Assembly: GCA_050692915.1 (NCBI GenBank) | Contig: JBOGVU010000008.1 | Location: 1-60,791, forward strand | Length of the DNA stretch: 60,791 nucleotides | Direction of reading: 5' to 3' | Source of the DNA: CALAEC01 sp050692915 | Lineage (GTDB): Bacteria; Actinomycetota; UBA4738; CALAEC01 | Shown here: positions 6,854 through 14,960 of the stretch, piece after piece | How the letters are laid out: each line of letters starts with the position of its first letter | Position numbering within the stretch: position 1 is the stretch's first letter | Notes under the pieces: generated by a model | What the model saw: only the letters and a program-made list of their open reading frames with translations | The model's database searches: none | Told to the model about the DNA's origin: nothing | Position numbers and translations under genes: made by a program

Positions 6854-9523
6854 CTAGGGCAAACTCGGCGGGCTGGGGTGGTCTGGGTCGAGGCCGTACT
6901 TCTGGATCGCCTCGGCCACGGCCTCGGGCTTGACCTCGCCGAGGTCGGCCAGCGCCGACAGCACAGCCACCACGGTGTGCTCCGCGTCGACCTCGAAGAA
7001 CCTGCGCAGGGCGTCCCGGGTGTCCGACCGGCCGAACCCGTCGGTCCCCAGCGGAACGAACGGCTGGGGGACCCACCGGGCGATCTGGTCGGGGATCGCC
7101 TTCATCGAGTCGGTCACGGCCACGATCGGCCCCTCGGCCCCGTTCAGGACCCGGGTCACGTACGGCGTCCGCTTCGCCTCGCCGGGGTGGAGCCGGTTCC
7201 ATCGCTCGGTCTCCAGCGCGTCCATCCGGAGCTGCTGGTACGAGGGCGCGCTCCACACGTCCGCGGCCACCTCGTGCTCCGCCAGGAGCTCCTGAGCCCG
7301 CAGTGCGGTCTGGATCATCGGGCCCGAGCCGAACAGTTGGGCCCGGTGCGGCATCTCTCCCGGCGCCTCCCTGAACCGGTACAGCCCCCGGAGGATGCCC
7401 TCCTCGACGCCCACGGGCATGGCCGGCTGGGGGTACGGCTCGTTGTACACGGCGAGGTAGTAGATGAGGTCCTCGCCCACGTCGTACATCCGCCGGAGCC
7501 CGTCGCCGGCGATCACCGCGAGCTCGTAGGCCCACGAGGGGTCGTATGCCCGGACCGCGGGGTTCGTGGTCGACACGAGCAGGGAGTGCCCGTCCTGGTG
7601 CTGCAACCCCTCGCCGTTCAGCGTGGTCCGGCCGTGGGTGGCGCCCACCAGGAAGCCGCGGACGCGCTGGTCGGCCGCGGCCCAGATCAGGTCGCCGATC
7701 CGCTGGAACCCGAACATCGAGTAGAAGAAGAAGAACGGGATCATGGGCACGCCGGAGCTCGCGTACGCGGTGCCGGCCGCGATGAACGACGACATCGACC
7801 CGGCCTCGGTGATGCCTTCCTCGAGGACCTGCCCCGTCTTGCTCTCCTTGTACGCCAGGAGATGGGCCGCGTCCACCGGCTCGTACAGCTGGCCGCGGGG
7901 CGCGTAGATCTCGAACTCGGGGAACAGGGACTCCATCCCGAACGTGCGGGCCTCGTCGGGGATGATCGGCACCACACGGTCCCCGATCCGCTCGTCGCGC
8001 AACAGCGAGCGGAGCAGGCGGACCGAGGCCATCGTGGTGGCCACCGGCTGCTTGGACCCCTTGACCAGGTCCGCGTACATGCCCTCCTTGGGCAGCTCGA
8101 CGTCGACCGCCACTACCCGTCGCTCCGGGACGAACCCGCCCAGCGCCTGTCGCCGCTCCTTGAGGTACCGGATCTCTTCGGAGTCCTCGCCGGGGTGGTA
8201 GTACGGCGCGGCGCCCTCCACGATGTCGTCGTCGGGGATGGGCAGCTCCAGCGAGTCCCGGAACTTCTCCAGCTGCTCCTCGGTGAGCTTCTTCTGCTGG
8301 TGGGTGACGTTCCGGCCGGCCATCGAGGACAGGCCCCAGCCCTTGACGGTCTTCGCCAGGATCACCACGGGCGCGCCCTGGAGCTCAACGGCCCGCTGGT
8401 ACGCCGCGTGCAGCTTCCGGTAGTCGTGGCCGCCCCGGCGGAGCCGCCACAGCTCGTCGTCGGACAAGTGGGCCACCATCTCCTGGAGCTGCTGCTCGGG
8501 CCCGAAGAAGTGCTCCCGGACGTACGCCCCAGACTCGACGGTGTACTTCTGGAACTCACCGTCCAGGGTGCTGTTCATCTTGTTCACCAGGACGCCCTCG
8601 GTGTCCCGGGCCAGGAGGTCGTCCCACTCCCGGCCCCACACGACCTTGATGACGTGCCAGCCGGCCCCCCGGAACAGCGACTCCAGCTCCTGGATGACCT
8701 TCCCGTTTCCGCGGACCGGGCCGTCGAGCCGCTGGAGGTTGCAGTTCACCACGAAGATGAGGTTGTCGAGCTCCTCCCGCGCCGCGATCGACAGCCCCCC
8801 GATCGATTCGGGCTCGTCCATCTCCCCGTCGCCGACGAAGCACCACACCCGCTGGTTCGAGGTGTCCTTGATCCCCCGGGCGTGAAGGTACCGGTTGAAC
8901 CGGGCCTGGTAGATCGCCATGAGCGGCGACAGGCCCATCGACACCGTGGGGAACTCCCAGAAGTCCGGCATCAGCCGGGGGTGGGGGTACGAGGACAACC
9001 CCCCGCCGCCGGCCTCGCGGCGGAACGCCTCCAGCCGCCCCTCGGAGAGCCGCCCCTCGAGATACGCCCGGGCGTAGATCCCCGGCGCGCCGTGGCCCTG
9101 GATGTACACCAGGTCCCCGCCGCCGGGGTCGTCCTTGCCCCGGAAGAAGTGGTTGAACCCCACCTCGTACAGCGAGGCCGACGAGGCGTACGTCGAGATG
9201 TGGCCGCCGATGCCGTCGTAGTGCTTGTTCGCCCTGCTGACCATGATCACTGCGTTCCACCGGATCATCCGGCGGATCCGGCGCTCGATGTCCTCGTCGC
9301 CGGGGAACTCCGGCTCCTGCTCCGGAGGGATCGTGTTGATGTAGGGGGTGGAGACCAGCGAGGCCACCGGGACGTTGCGGGTCCGGGCCTCCCGGAGGAG
9401 CCGGTGGAGCACGAACCGGGCTCGGGCCGGGTTCTGCTCGATCAGCTGGTTCAGGGCCTCGAGCCACTCCGCGGTTTCCTGCGGGTCGCTGTCGGGGAGC
9501 TGGTCTCCGAAGATCTCGATCAT
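6854..9523 (-). CDS. aceE: Pyruvate dehydrogenase E1 component, homodimeric type
   Basis: This 889-residue protein matches the length of E. coli AceE (887) and decarboxylates pyruvate with thiamine diphosphate for acetyl-CoA formation. Diagnostic segments are NAVIMVSRANK, GGHISTYASSASLYEVGFNH, the ThDP motif GDGEMDEPES ending in VVNCN, and the transketolase-like RTTLNGEGLQHQDGHS. The start at 9523 (MIEIFGDQ) follows a GGAGG site with 5 nt spacing; a longer in-frame start at 9631 would overlap the divergent gene and is rejected. No E2 with lipoyl domain or E3 gene is adjacent, only an E2-like catalytic domain transcribed divergently. Cytoplasmic, central carbon metabolism. Confidence 0.97.
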   Translation of the reverse strand: MIEIFGDQLPDSDPQETAEWLEALNQLIEQNPARARFVLHRLLREARTRNVPVASLVSTPYINTIPPEQEPEFPGDEDIERRIRRMIRWNAVIMVSRANKHYDGIGGHISTYASSASLYEVGFNHFFRGKDDPGGGDLVYIQGHGAPGIYARAYLEGRLSEGRLEAFRREAGGGGLSSYPHPRLMPDFWEFPTVSMGLSPLMAIYQARFNRYLHARGIKDTSNQRVWCFVGDGEMDEPESIGGLSIAAREELDNLIFVVNCNLQRLDGPVRGNGKVIQELESLFRGAGWHVIKVVWGREWDDLLARDTEGVLVNKMNSTLDGEFQKYTVESGAYVREHFFGPEQQLQEMVAHLSDDELWRLRRGGHDYRKLHAAYQRAVELQGAPVVILAKTVKGWGLSSMAGRNVTHQQKKLTEEQLEKFRDSLELPIPDDDIVEGAAPYYHPGEDSEEIRYLKERRQALGGFVPERRVVAVDVELPKEGMYADLVKGSKQPVATTMASVRLLRSLLRDERIGDRVVPIIPDEARTFGMESLFPEFEIYAPRGQLYEPVDAAHLLAYKESKTGQVLEEGITEAGSMSSFIAAGTAYASSGVPMIPFFFFYSMFGFQRIGDLIWAAADQRVRGFLVGATHGRTTLNGEGLQHQDGHSLLVSTTNPAVRAYDPSWAYELAVIAGDGLRRMYDVGEDLIYYLAVYNEPYPQPAMPVGVEEGILRGLYRFREAPGEMPHRAQLFGSGPMIQTALRAQELLAEHEVAADVWSAPSYQQLRMDALETERWNRLHPGEAKRTPYVTRVLNGAEGPIVAVTDSMKAIPDQIARWVPQPFVPLGTDGFGRSDTRDALRRFFEVDAEHTVVAVLSALADLGEVKPEAVAEAIQKYGLDPDHPSPPSLP

Positions 9524-9618
9524 CTCGCCTCCATGCTCCTTCCCGGGGGGACGAGCGTCAACCCGCCTCCCGCCCAGGAGACCTCCATGCCATGCTATCG
9601 GCACATCTGGAGGTCGGG

Positions 9619-10404
9619 ATGACGAAGGCACGGGGCTGGCGGAAGATCGCCGCGAGCGTGTGGGGGTGGCCGAACGACCCCCAGGTCTATGGCGGGATGG
9701 ACTTCGACGCCGGCCCGGTCCTGGAGGCCATCGAGACCATCCGCGAGCGGACCGGGGCCCGGGTGACCGCCACCCACCTGGTGACCCGCGCCCTGGCCCG
9801 ATCCTTCCGCGACACGCCCTCGATGAACACCCGGCTGGCCCGGGGCCGGTTCCTCCCCCGGGAGAGCGTCGACATCTTCGTGATCGTCGCGGTCGGTGAC
9901 GGGGACCTGTCCGGGGTGAAGGTCTCCCGGGCCGACGAACGGACGGCCGCGGAGATCGCCACGGAGCTGGAGGCCGGGGTCGAGGAAGCCAGGGCGGGTC
10001 GGGGCGAGCTCGACCGGGCCAAGCGCATGATGGAGATCCTACCGCCCCGGCTGCTGGGCCTGTCCCTCCGCCTCAGCGCCTTCCTCACCAGCAACCTGCA
10101 CCTCAACCTGCGGGCCCTGGGCATGCCTCGCGAGGCGTTCGGCAGCGCCATGGTGACGAACGTGGCGACGTTCGGGATCACCCAGGGATGGGCGCCGCTG
10201 TCGCCGATATACCGGGTGCCGATGATCGTCCTGGTCGGGGAGATCGAGCCGAGGCCGTGGGTCGTGGGCGACCGGGTGGAGGTCCGCCCGGTCCTCCCGC
10301 TCACCGCCACGATCGACCATCGATGGGTCGACGGCGCCGGCATCGCCGGGGTGGTGGATTCGTTCAAGAAGTACCTGGCGAACCCCCTGGCCCACGAGGC
10401 CTGA
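9619..10404 (+). CDS. 2-oxoacid dehydrogenase acyltransferase (E2) catalytic domain, lipoyl-less
   Basis: This 261-residue protein consists only of the E2 catalytic core. The catalytic DHRWVDG motif (the HxxxDG of E2 and chloramphenicol acetyltransferase) is intact near residue 235. Upstream segments such as TATHLVTRAL, MNTRL and TNVATFGITQGWAPLSPI match E2 cores. Neither a lipoyl domain nor an E1/E3-binding domain precedes it. The ATG at 9619 has a GGAGGT site 4 nt upstream, so the short form is real and not a start-calling error. It is divergent from aceE across about 95 bp, suggesting shared regulation. It may assemble with a lipoylated protein encoded elsewhere, or act as a stand-alone CoA acyltransferase. 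Confidence 0.85.
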   Translation: MTKARGWRKIAASVWGWPNDPQVYGGMDFDAGPVLEAIETIRERTGARVTATHLVTRALARSFRDTPSMNTRLARGRFLPRESVDIFVIVAVGDGDLSGVKVSRADERTAAEIATELEAGVEEARAGRGELDRAKRMMEILPPRLLGLSLRLSAFLTSNLHLNLRALGMPREAFGSAMVTNVATFGITQGWAPLSPIYRVPMIVLVGEIEPRPWVVGDRVEVRPVLPLTATIDHRWVDGAGIAGVVDSFKKYLANPLAHEA

Positions 10405-10472
10405 CGCATCCTACCGACCGGTAACGAAGACCTCCGGGCAGGACTCCCAGGAGCCGGCCTCGAACCCCCCTG

Positions 10473-10739
10473 GTGATGCCCGCCGATCGAGACGCGCTCG
10501 ACCTGATCACGCTGCCCTCCCTGACGGCAGACGGGATCGTCCTGGCCCCCATCACCGGGCGGGGGCCGTGGCGGGCCCTGGGGGCGCTGCGCAGGGCGAT
10601 GCGGGACCTCCGACGCCGGGGGATGTCGCCCCAGGTGAGCTACGTGTTCGCGGTGGCCGCCGACGGCCGGATCGTCCCCAGCCGAGGAGACGAGGCGGTG
10701 GTCCTGGTCATGGCGTTCCGGGTCCCGCCCGCCGGCTGA
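10473..10739 (+). CDS. Small hypothetical protein
   Basis: This open frame of 88 codons begins with GTG at 10473 or ATG at 10476. It encodes a soluble protein with a basic helix (WRALGALRRAMRDLRRRG) and a hydrophobic strand near the end (AVVLVMAF). No family is recognised, and no convincing Shine-Dalgarno site precedes it. The frame fills the gap between the E2-like gene and the convergent EamA gene, with plausible amino acid use. It may be real but could be spurious. Confidence 0.4.
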   Translation: MMPADRDALDLITLPSLTADGIVLAPITGRGPWRALGALRRAMRDLRRRGMSPQVSYVFAVAADGRIVPSRGDEAVVLVMAFRVPPAG

Positions 10740-10751
10740 TCGTCACTGGTG

Positions 10752-11642
10752 CTAGTCGACCGGCGCCTCCGCGGGCCGCCGAGCCTGCGCCGTCACCGCC
10801 AGGTAGATCCCCACAAGCACCACGGCGCCGCCGATCACCGACGACCACGGCGGGACCTCGCCGAAGAAGGCCAGCGCGAGCAGGGACGCACCCACGGTTT
10901 CGCCCATGATGGCCACCGCCACCACCGTGGCGTCGAGGTCGCGGAGGAGGTAGTTGAACACCGTGTGGCCCATGATCTGGGGCCCCGCGGCCATCAGCAC
11001 GAACAGGAGCCATACCTTCGGCTCGAAGCCCGTGAGCGGCGTCCCGGCCACCAGAGCCGCCGCCAACAGGAACACCGAGCACACGGAGTACACCACCCCC
11101 GCGTACACCGCGATCGACAGCCCCTGGCGGAGACGACGGCCGGTGAGGAGGTACCCGGCTGCGGTGACCGCACCGACCAGCGCCAGCATGTCGCCGGAGA
11201 ACGCCCGGGGCGACAGGGCGAAGTCCGCCCCCGAGATCAGCACAGCACCGACCAGGGCGACGGCGATCCCCCCGAGCGCGGCCCGGCGAACCCGCTCCCC
11301 CAGGAACACCCTGGCCCCCGCCGCCGCCCACACGGACTGGGAGCCCACCCCCAGGACCGTGCTCGCCGCCACCGTGGTCAGGGTCACCGAGGGGATCCAC
11401 GCGGCGAAGTGGATCGCCAGGAAGGTCCCGGCCAGGACGAGCGCGCTCCACCGCCGCGTCCCCAGCGCGCCGAGCTCACGGCGGTGACGCAGCAGGGCGA
11501 AGGGGAGAAGCGCCGCTGCGGCGAACGCGTTCCGGTAGAAGGCCACCGCCAGCGGTGGCGCGTCGGCCAGGCGGATCATCGGGGCCGACGTGGAGACGGC
11601 CACCACGCCGATCACGAGGAGGGCCACGTGCCGGGGCCTCAT
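10752..11642 (-). CDS. EamA/DMT-family transporter
   Basis: This 296-residue protein has ten predicted membrane segments in two EamA repeats, typical of drug/metabolite exporters such as RhaT- or YdcZ-like permeases. Characteristic segments are STSAPMIRLADAPPLAVAFYRN at the start of repeat one and GAVTAAGYLLTGRR opening repeat two. The ATG at 11642 is preceded by GGAGGGAAGGGG and overlaps the stop of the AlkD-like gene in an ATGA, so the two are probably an operon. The transported compound cannot be inferred. A second, non-adjacent EamA gene lies at 16.5-17.4 kb. Confidence 0.87.
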   Translation of the reverse strand: MRPRHVALLVIGVVAVSTSAPMIRLADAPPLAVAFYRNAFAAAALLPFALLRHRRELGALGTRRWSALVLAGTFLAIHFAAWIPSVTLTTVAASTVLGVGSQSVWAAAGARVFLGERVRRAALGGIAVALVGAVLISGADFALSPRAFSGDMLALVGAVTAAGYLLTGRRLRQGLSIAVYAGVVYSVCSVFLLAAALVAGTPLTGFEPKVWLLFVLMAAGPQIMGHTVFNYLLRDLDATVVAVAIMGETVGASLLALAFFGEVPPWSSVIGGAVVLVGIYLAVTAQARRPAEAPVD

Positions 11643-12307
11643 CCCCTTCCCTCCAGCTCCCGCAGCGCATCCCGGCCCACCCACCGGGAGCCCGGCGATT
11701 CCCCCTCCACCAGGCGGCGAGCGACCCGGACGGCTGCGGCGTGGAGCGCCTCGTTTCGCTTCCCGATCTGCCTGAGCGCCCAGCTGGCGCCCTTCCTCAC
11801 GTAGTTGCGTTCGTCCGTGGCCCGCTCCTCGATCACTCGGAGGAACCGTCGGAACGCGGTATCGCCCGCCGGCCTGGCATGGACGGCCAGACAGGCCATC
11901 AGGGTGAAGCCCGCTCGCTTCACGAACTCCTCGTCCCGGGCGGTCCACGCAACGGCCTTCTCCCAGGCGTGCGGGGTCCGATCGAACAGGTTGGCGCATA
12001 CCTGGTCGCACAGGTCCCAGGAAGCAAAGCCTCGGGCCCATGAATCCATCTGCCGCTCGGTCACCCTGGCCGGGTCGTCGATCATCCCGGCCAGGATCCT
12101 GGCCTCGTGGACGCCGGTCCGCCAGAGACGAAGGGCCAGCGAGTGGTCGGTGCCGATCTCATGCGCCAGTCGCCGGAGCACGGGGATCCGAACCCCCAAA
12201 GCCAAGGCGGGGTCGATCCCGTAGCCGGCCATTCCCTCGCGATCGCCCGGCCTCGCCAGGGTCCGGAGTCGGCTCATGACGGCAGCTTCGGTCCAACGCT
12301 CCGACAT
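11639..12307 (-). CDS. DNA alkylation repair protein, AlkD-like
   Basis: This 222-residue all-helical protein of the AlkD/HEAT-repeat DNA glycosylase family removes bulky or cationic alkyl bases. Family features seen are YGIDPALALGVRIPVLRRLA near the N-terminus, the segment DSWARGFASWDLCDQVC with the conserved Trp-Asp, and NYVRKGASWALRQIG with the conserved Arg and Trp. The length fits the family. Its stop overlaps the start of the downstream EamA transporter, and 32 bp separate it from the divergent TusA-like gene. Activity on a specific lesion is inferred from family only. Confidence 0.88.
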   Translation of the reverse strand: MSERWTEAAVMSRLRTLARPGDREGMAGYGIDPALALGVRIPVLRRLAHEIGTDHSLALRLWRTGVHEARILAGMIDDPARVTERQMDSWARGFASWDLCDQVCANLFDRTPHAWEKAVAWTARDEEFVKRAGFTLMACLAVHARPAGDTAFRRFLRVIEERATDERNYVRKGASWALRQIGKRNEALHAAAVRVARRLVEGESPGSRWVGRDALRELEGRG

Positions 12308-12339
12308 CGCCGGATGCTACCCCGGGTATCCTGGACCCG

Positions 12340-12588
12340 ATGACGGAGGCCGTGCTCGACGCAGACGCCTACTACGACGCCGGCGACGAGGGCTGCGCCG
12401 GCCCGGCCCTGGCCGACATCAACCGGCTCCTGGGGGCCCTCCGGCCGGGCCAGACGCTCGAGGTTCGTTCGGAGGACGACGTCGGCCGGGAGAGCTTCCG
12501 GGCGTACTGCCGGCTCCGGGGGCACGTGATCGAGCGGGAGGTCCCGGGGCCGGACGGGGCCGACCGGATCCTGGTGCGGAGGGTATGA
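12340..12588 (+). CDS. TusA-like sulfur carrier protein
   Basis: This 82-residue protein resembles TusA/SirA sulfur carriers. After a short extension the strand and active loop read YYDAGDEGCAGPALADINRLL, followed by LRPGQTLEVRSED. The single Cys is in the expected place, but the usual CPxP motif reads CAGP, so the first Pro is missing. TusA proteins pass persulfide sulfur between proteins in the cytoplasm. The stop is separated by one base from the DsrE-like gene, a classical pairing that supports sulfur relay. The likely partner and final acceptor are unknown. Confidence 0.78.
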   Translation: MTEAVLDADAYYDAGDEGCAGPALADINRLLGALRPGQTLEVRSEDDVGRESFRAYCRLRGHVIEREVPGPDGADRILVRRV

Positions 12589-12589
12589 G

Positions 12590-12949
12590 ATGAGCAAGCT
12601 CCTGATCCACTCCAGCCACGGCAAGGAGGACCCCGAGCGCGCCACCCTGCCGTTCATCGTGGCCAACAACGCGGCCGTGGCCGGCCAGGAGGTCAAGGTC
12701 ATGCTCACGATCGAGGCCGTGCGGCTGGCCACCGAGGGGGGCGCCGAGGGGATCCACCAGGAGGGCCTTCCGCCCCTCGCCGAGATCCTGAAGGAGTACG
12801 TGGCCAACGGCGGCGAGGTGTGGGCCTGTCAGTCGTGCACCAAGCCCCGAGGCATCACCGACGAGCACCTCGTCGAGGGGGCCCGCGTGACCGCGGCCAT
12901 GCAGACGGTGGAGTTCCTCTCCCAGGGCGCGGCCAGCCTGACCTTCTAG
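12590..12949 (+). CDS. DsrE-family sulfurtransferase-like protein
   Basis: This 119-residue protein has the DsrE/YchN-like fold: a first strand KLLIHSSHGKEDPERAT, then PFIVANNAAVAGQEVKVMLTIEAVRL, and a Cys-bearing loop GGEVWACQSCTKPRGI around residues 78-90. The C-Q-S-C pair gives two cysteines at the position of the DsrE active Cys. It follows the TusA-like gene by one base, so sulfur could pass from TusA to this protein. Cytoplasmic. No dsrAB or other sulfite reductase gene is in the window, so a role in thiolation or general persulfide traffic is more likely than dissimilatory sulfur metabolism. Confidence 0.85.
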   Translation: MSKLLIHSSHGKEDPERATLPFIVANNAAVAGQEVKVMLTIEAVRLATEGGAEGIHQEGLPPLAEILKEYVANGGEVWACQSCTKPRGITDEHLVEGARVTAAMQTVEFLSQGAASLTF

Positions 12950-12969
12950 GTCGCCCGTTCCCGTCCACT

Positions 12970-13974
12970 ATGCTCCGGGCCGTGGCTCGTATCGGCGTGT
13001 TCGGGGCCGGGGCGGCCGGGACCGCCCTGGCCATCCACCTGGCCCGGAACGGGCAGGACGTCACGCTGTGGGCCTCGGAGTTCGACGCCCGAGTCCTCCC
13101 GGGGCTCCGCGCCGAGCGCAGCCACCCGGCCCTGCCCGAGCGAGTCCCCGCCGCCGTCCGGGTCCTGGGGCCCGAGAAGCTCACGGCCGCGGCCGAGGGG
13201 TGCGAGATCGCGGTGCTGGGCGCGAACTCCCGGGGCGCCCGAAGCCTGGCCCGGCTCGTCGCCGGCGCCCTCCCTCCCGATGCCACGCTGCTGTCGGTGG
13301 GCAAGGGCCTGGAGCGGGAGACGCACGCCCGCCTCTCGCAGGTGTACGGCGAGGAGCTGGAGCCCCGATCCGTGGTCTCGATCGGCGGCCCGATGCTGGC
13401 CCCCGAGCTCGCCGAGGGGTTCCTGACCGCGGTGGTGTTCGCCTCCAACGACCCGAAAGCCATGCGCGCGGGCGCCGAGGCGTTCCACTCCGAGTCGTAC
13501 CTGGTCGAGCTGACCGACGACGTCCCGGGGGTCGAGCTGTGCGGCACCGCCAAGAACGTCTCCGCGATCGGCGCCGGCATCGTCGAGGGGCTGGCCCAGA
13601 CCCGCCAGCGGGACCTGAAGAACGCCCGGGCCGCGCTGTTCAGCCAGGCAGTCCACGAGATCGCCGAGCTCGTGGAGGCCGCAGGGGGACGCCGGGAGAC
13701 CGCCCTGGGCCTTGCGGGCATGGGCGACCTCTACGTGACGATCCTGGGGGGCCGCAACCGGATCTACGGCGAGGCCGTGGGCCTCGGCGGCGAACCGGCC
13801 CGGGTGCTCGAGGACATGACGAACCGAGGGCTGACCGTGGAGGGCGCCGAGTCGGTGGAGGACGTCCGGCACTTCTCGACCGAGCTCGGCCTCCGCCTGC
13901 CCCTGCACGAGGCGGTCCAGCGGGTGCTCCATGAGGGAGCCCCGCCCGAGCACATCCTGGAGGCCATCCGATGA
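12970..13974 (+). CDS. gpsA: NAD(P)-dependent glycerol-3-phosphate dehydrogenase family
   Basis: This 334-residue enzyme interconverts dihydroxyacetone phosphate and glycerol 3-phosphate for lipid synthesis. The Rossmann motif is IGVFGAGAAGTALA. The catalytic region VELCGTAKNVSAIGAGIVEGL contains the conserved Lys-Asn, and GLAGMGDLYVTILGGRNR is the usual GDL(x)xT segment. The start may be ATG 12970 or GTG 12982; both precede the Rossmann strand. The stop overlaps the glpX start in an ATGA. Some details differ from E. coli GpsA (VFASND, HSESYLVE), so a related archaeal-like or sugar-phosphate dehydrogenase subgroup is possible. Confidence 0.85.
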   Translation: MLRAVARIGVFGAGAAGTALAIHLARNGQDVTLWASEFDARVLPGLRAERSHPALPERVPAAVRVLGPEKLTAAAEGCEIAVLGANSRGARSLARLVAGALPPDATLLSVGKGLERETHARLSQVYGEELEPRSVVSIGGPMLAPELAEGFLTAVVFASNDPKAMRAGAEAFHSESYLVELTDDVPGVELCGTAKNVSAIGAGIVEGLAQTRQRDLKNARAALFSQAVHEIAELVEAAGGRRETALGLAGMGDLYVTILGGRNRIYGEAVGLGGEPARVLEDMTNRGLTVEGAESVEDVRHFSTELGLRLPLHEAVQRVLHEGAPPEHILEAIR

Positions 13975-14960
13975 CCGAGCGTCCCGATCGAAACCTGGCC
14001 ATGGAGCTGGTCCGGGTCACCGAGGCCGCGGCCATGGCCGCCGGCCGGTGGATCGGCCGCGGTGACAAGGAGGCCGCCGACCAGGCCGCCGTCGACGCCA
14101 TGCGCCTGATGATCGACACCGTGGCCATGGACGGTGTCGTGGTGATCGGGGAAGGCGAGAAGGACCAGGCCCCGATGCTCTACAACGGCGAGCGCGTCGG
14201 CACCGGCGAGGGTCCCCCCGTGGACGTGGCGGTCGATCCGATCGACGGAACCACCCTGACCTCGAAGGGCATGGGGAACGCGCTGGCCGTGATCGCCGTG
14301 GCCGAACGGGGCTCGATGTTCGATCCGGGCGCCGCCGTGTACATGGACAAGATCGCGGTGGGCCCGGAGGCCGTGGACGCCATCGATATCGAGGCGAGCC
14401 CCGAGGAGAACGTCCGGCGGGTGGCGAAGGCCAAGGACGTCCGCCCCGAGGACATCTCGGTGGTGGTCCTGGAACGCGACCGCCACCACGACCTGGTAGA
14501 GGGGGTCCGGTCGGCCGGGGCCAGGGTGATGTTCATCACCGATGGGGACGTGCAGGGTGCCATCGTGGCCGCGGCCCCGGAGCGCCGGGGCGCCGACCTG
14601 CTCATGGGGATCGGGGGCACCCCCGAGGGGGTGGTGGCCGCCGCGGCCCTGAAGTGCATCGGCGGGGCCATGCAGGGCAAGCTCTTCCCCCGCAACGACG
14701 ACGAGCGAGGGAAGCTCGTGGACGCCGGATACGACCTGGATCGCGTGCTCACCAGCGACGACCTCGTGGGGGGCGAGGACATCTTCTTCGCCGGCACCGG
14801 GATCACCGACGGCGCGCTCCTCAGGGGCGTGGCGTACCGTCGCGACCACGTCGTCACCCAGTCCATGGTCATGCGGGCCCGCTCAGGCACGGTGCGGTAC
14901 GTCGAGGGGCATCACCAGCTCGACAAGCTGATGCGGTTCAGCCGGATCCAGTACCGCTGA
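13971..14960 (+). CDS. glpX: Fructose-1,6-bisphosphatase class II
   Basis: This 329-residue protein hydrolyses fructose 1,6-bisphosphate to fructose 6-phosphate in gluconeogenesis. GlpX hallmarks are the N-terminal AMAAGRWIGRGDKEAADQAA, GEGEKDQAPMLYNGE, the metal site DPIDGTTLTSKG, and IGGTPEGVVAAAALKC. The length and C-terminus are normal. It is translationally coupled to the upstream dehydrogenase gene, which makes a small triose-phosphate/lipid-precursor operon. Its stop directly abuts the stop of the convergent amidohydrolase gene with no spacer. Confidence 0.96.
   Translation: MTERPDRNLAMELVRVTEAAAMAAGRWIGRGDKEAADQAAVDAMRLMIDTVAMDGVVVIGEGEKDQAPMLYNGERVGTGEGPPVDVAVDPIDGTTLTSKGMGNALAVIAVAERGSMFDPGAAVYMDKIAVGPEAVDAIDIEASPEENVRRVAKAKDVRPEDISVVVLERDRHHDLVEGVRSAGARVMFITDGDVQGAIVAAAPERRGADLLMGIGGTPEGVVAAAALKCIGGAMQGKLFPRNDDERGKLVDAGYDLDRVLTSDDLVGGEDIFFAGTGITDGALLRGVAYRRDHVVTQSMVMRARSGTVRYVEGHHQLDKLMRFSRIQYR

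Noticed and set aside
6878..9622. 914-codon open frame antisense to aceE
   Set aside because: Composition is Arg/Gly/Pro/His-rich and low in variety, a typical shadow of a GC-rich gene in the opposite strand; aceE itself is unmistakable.
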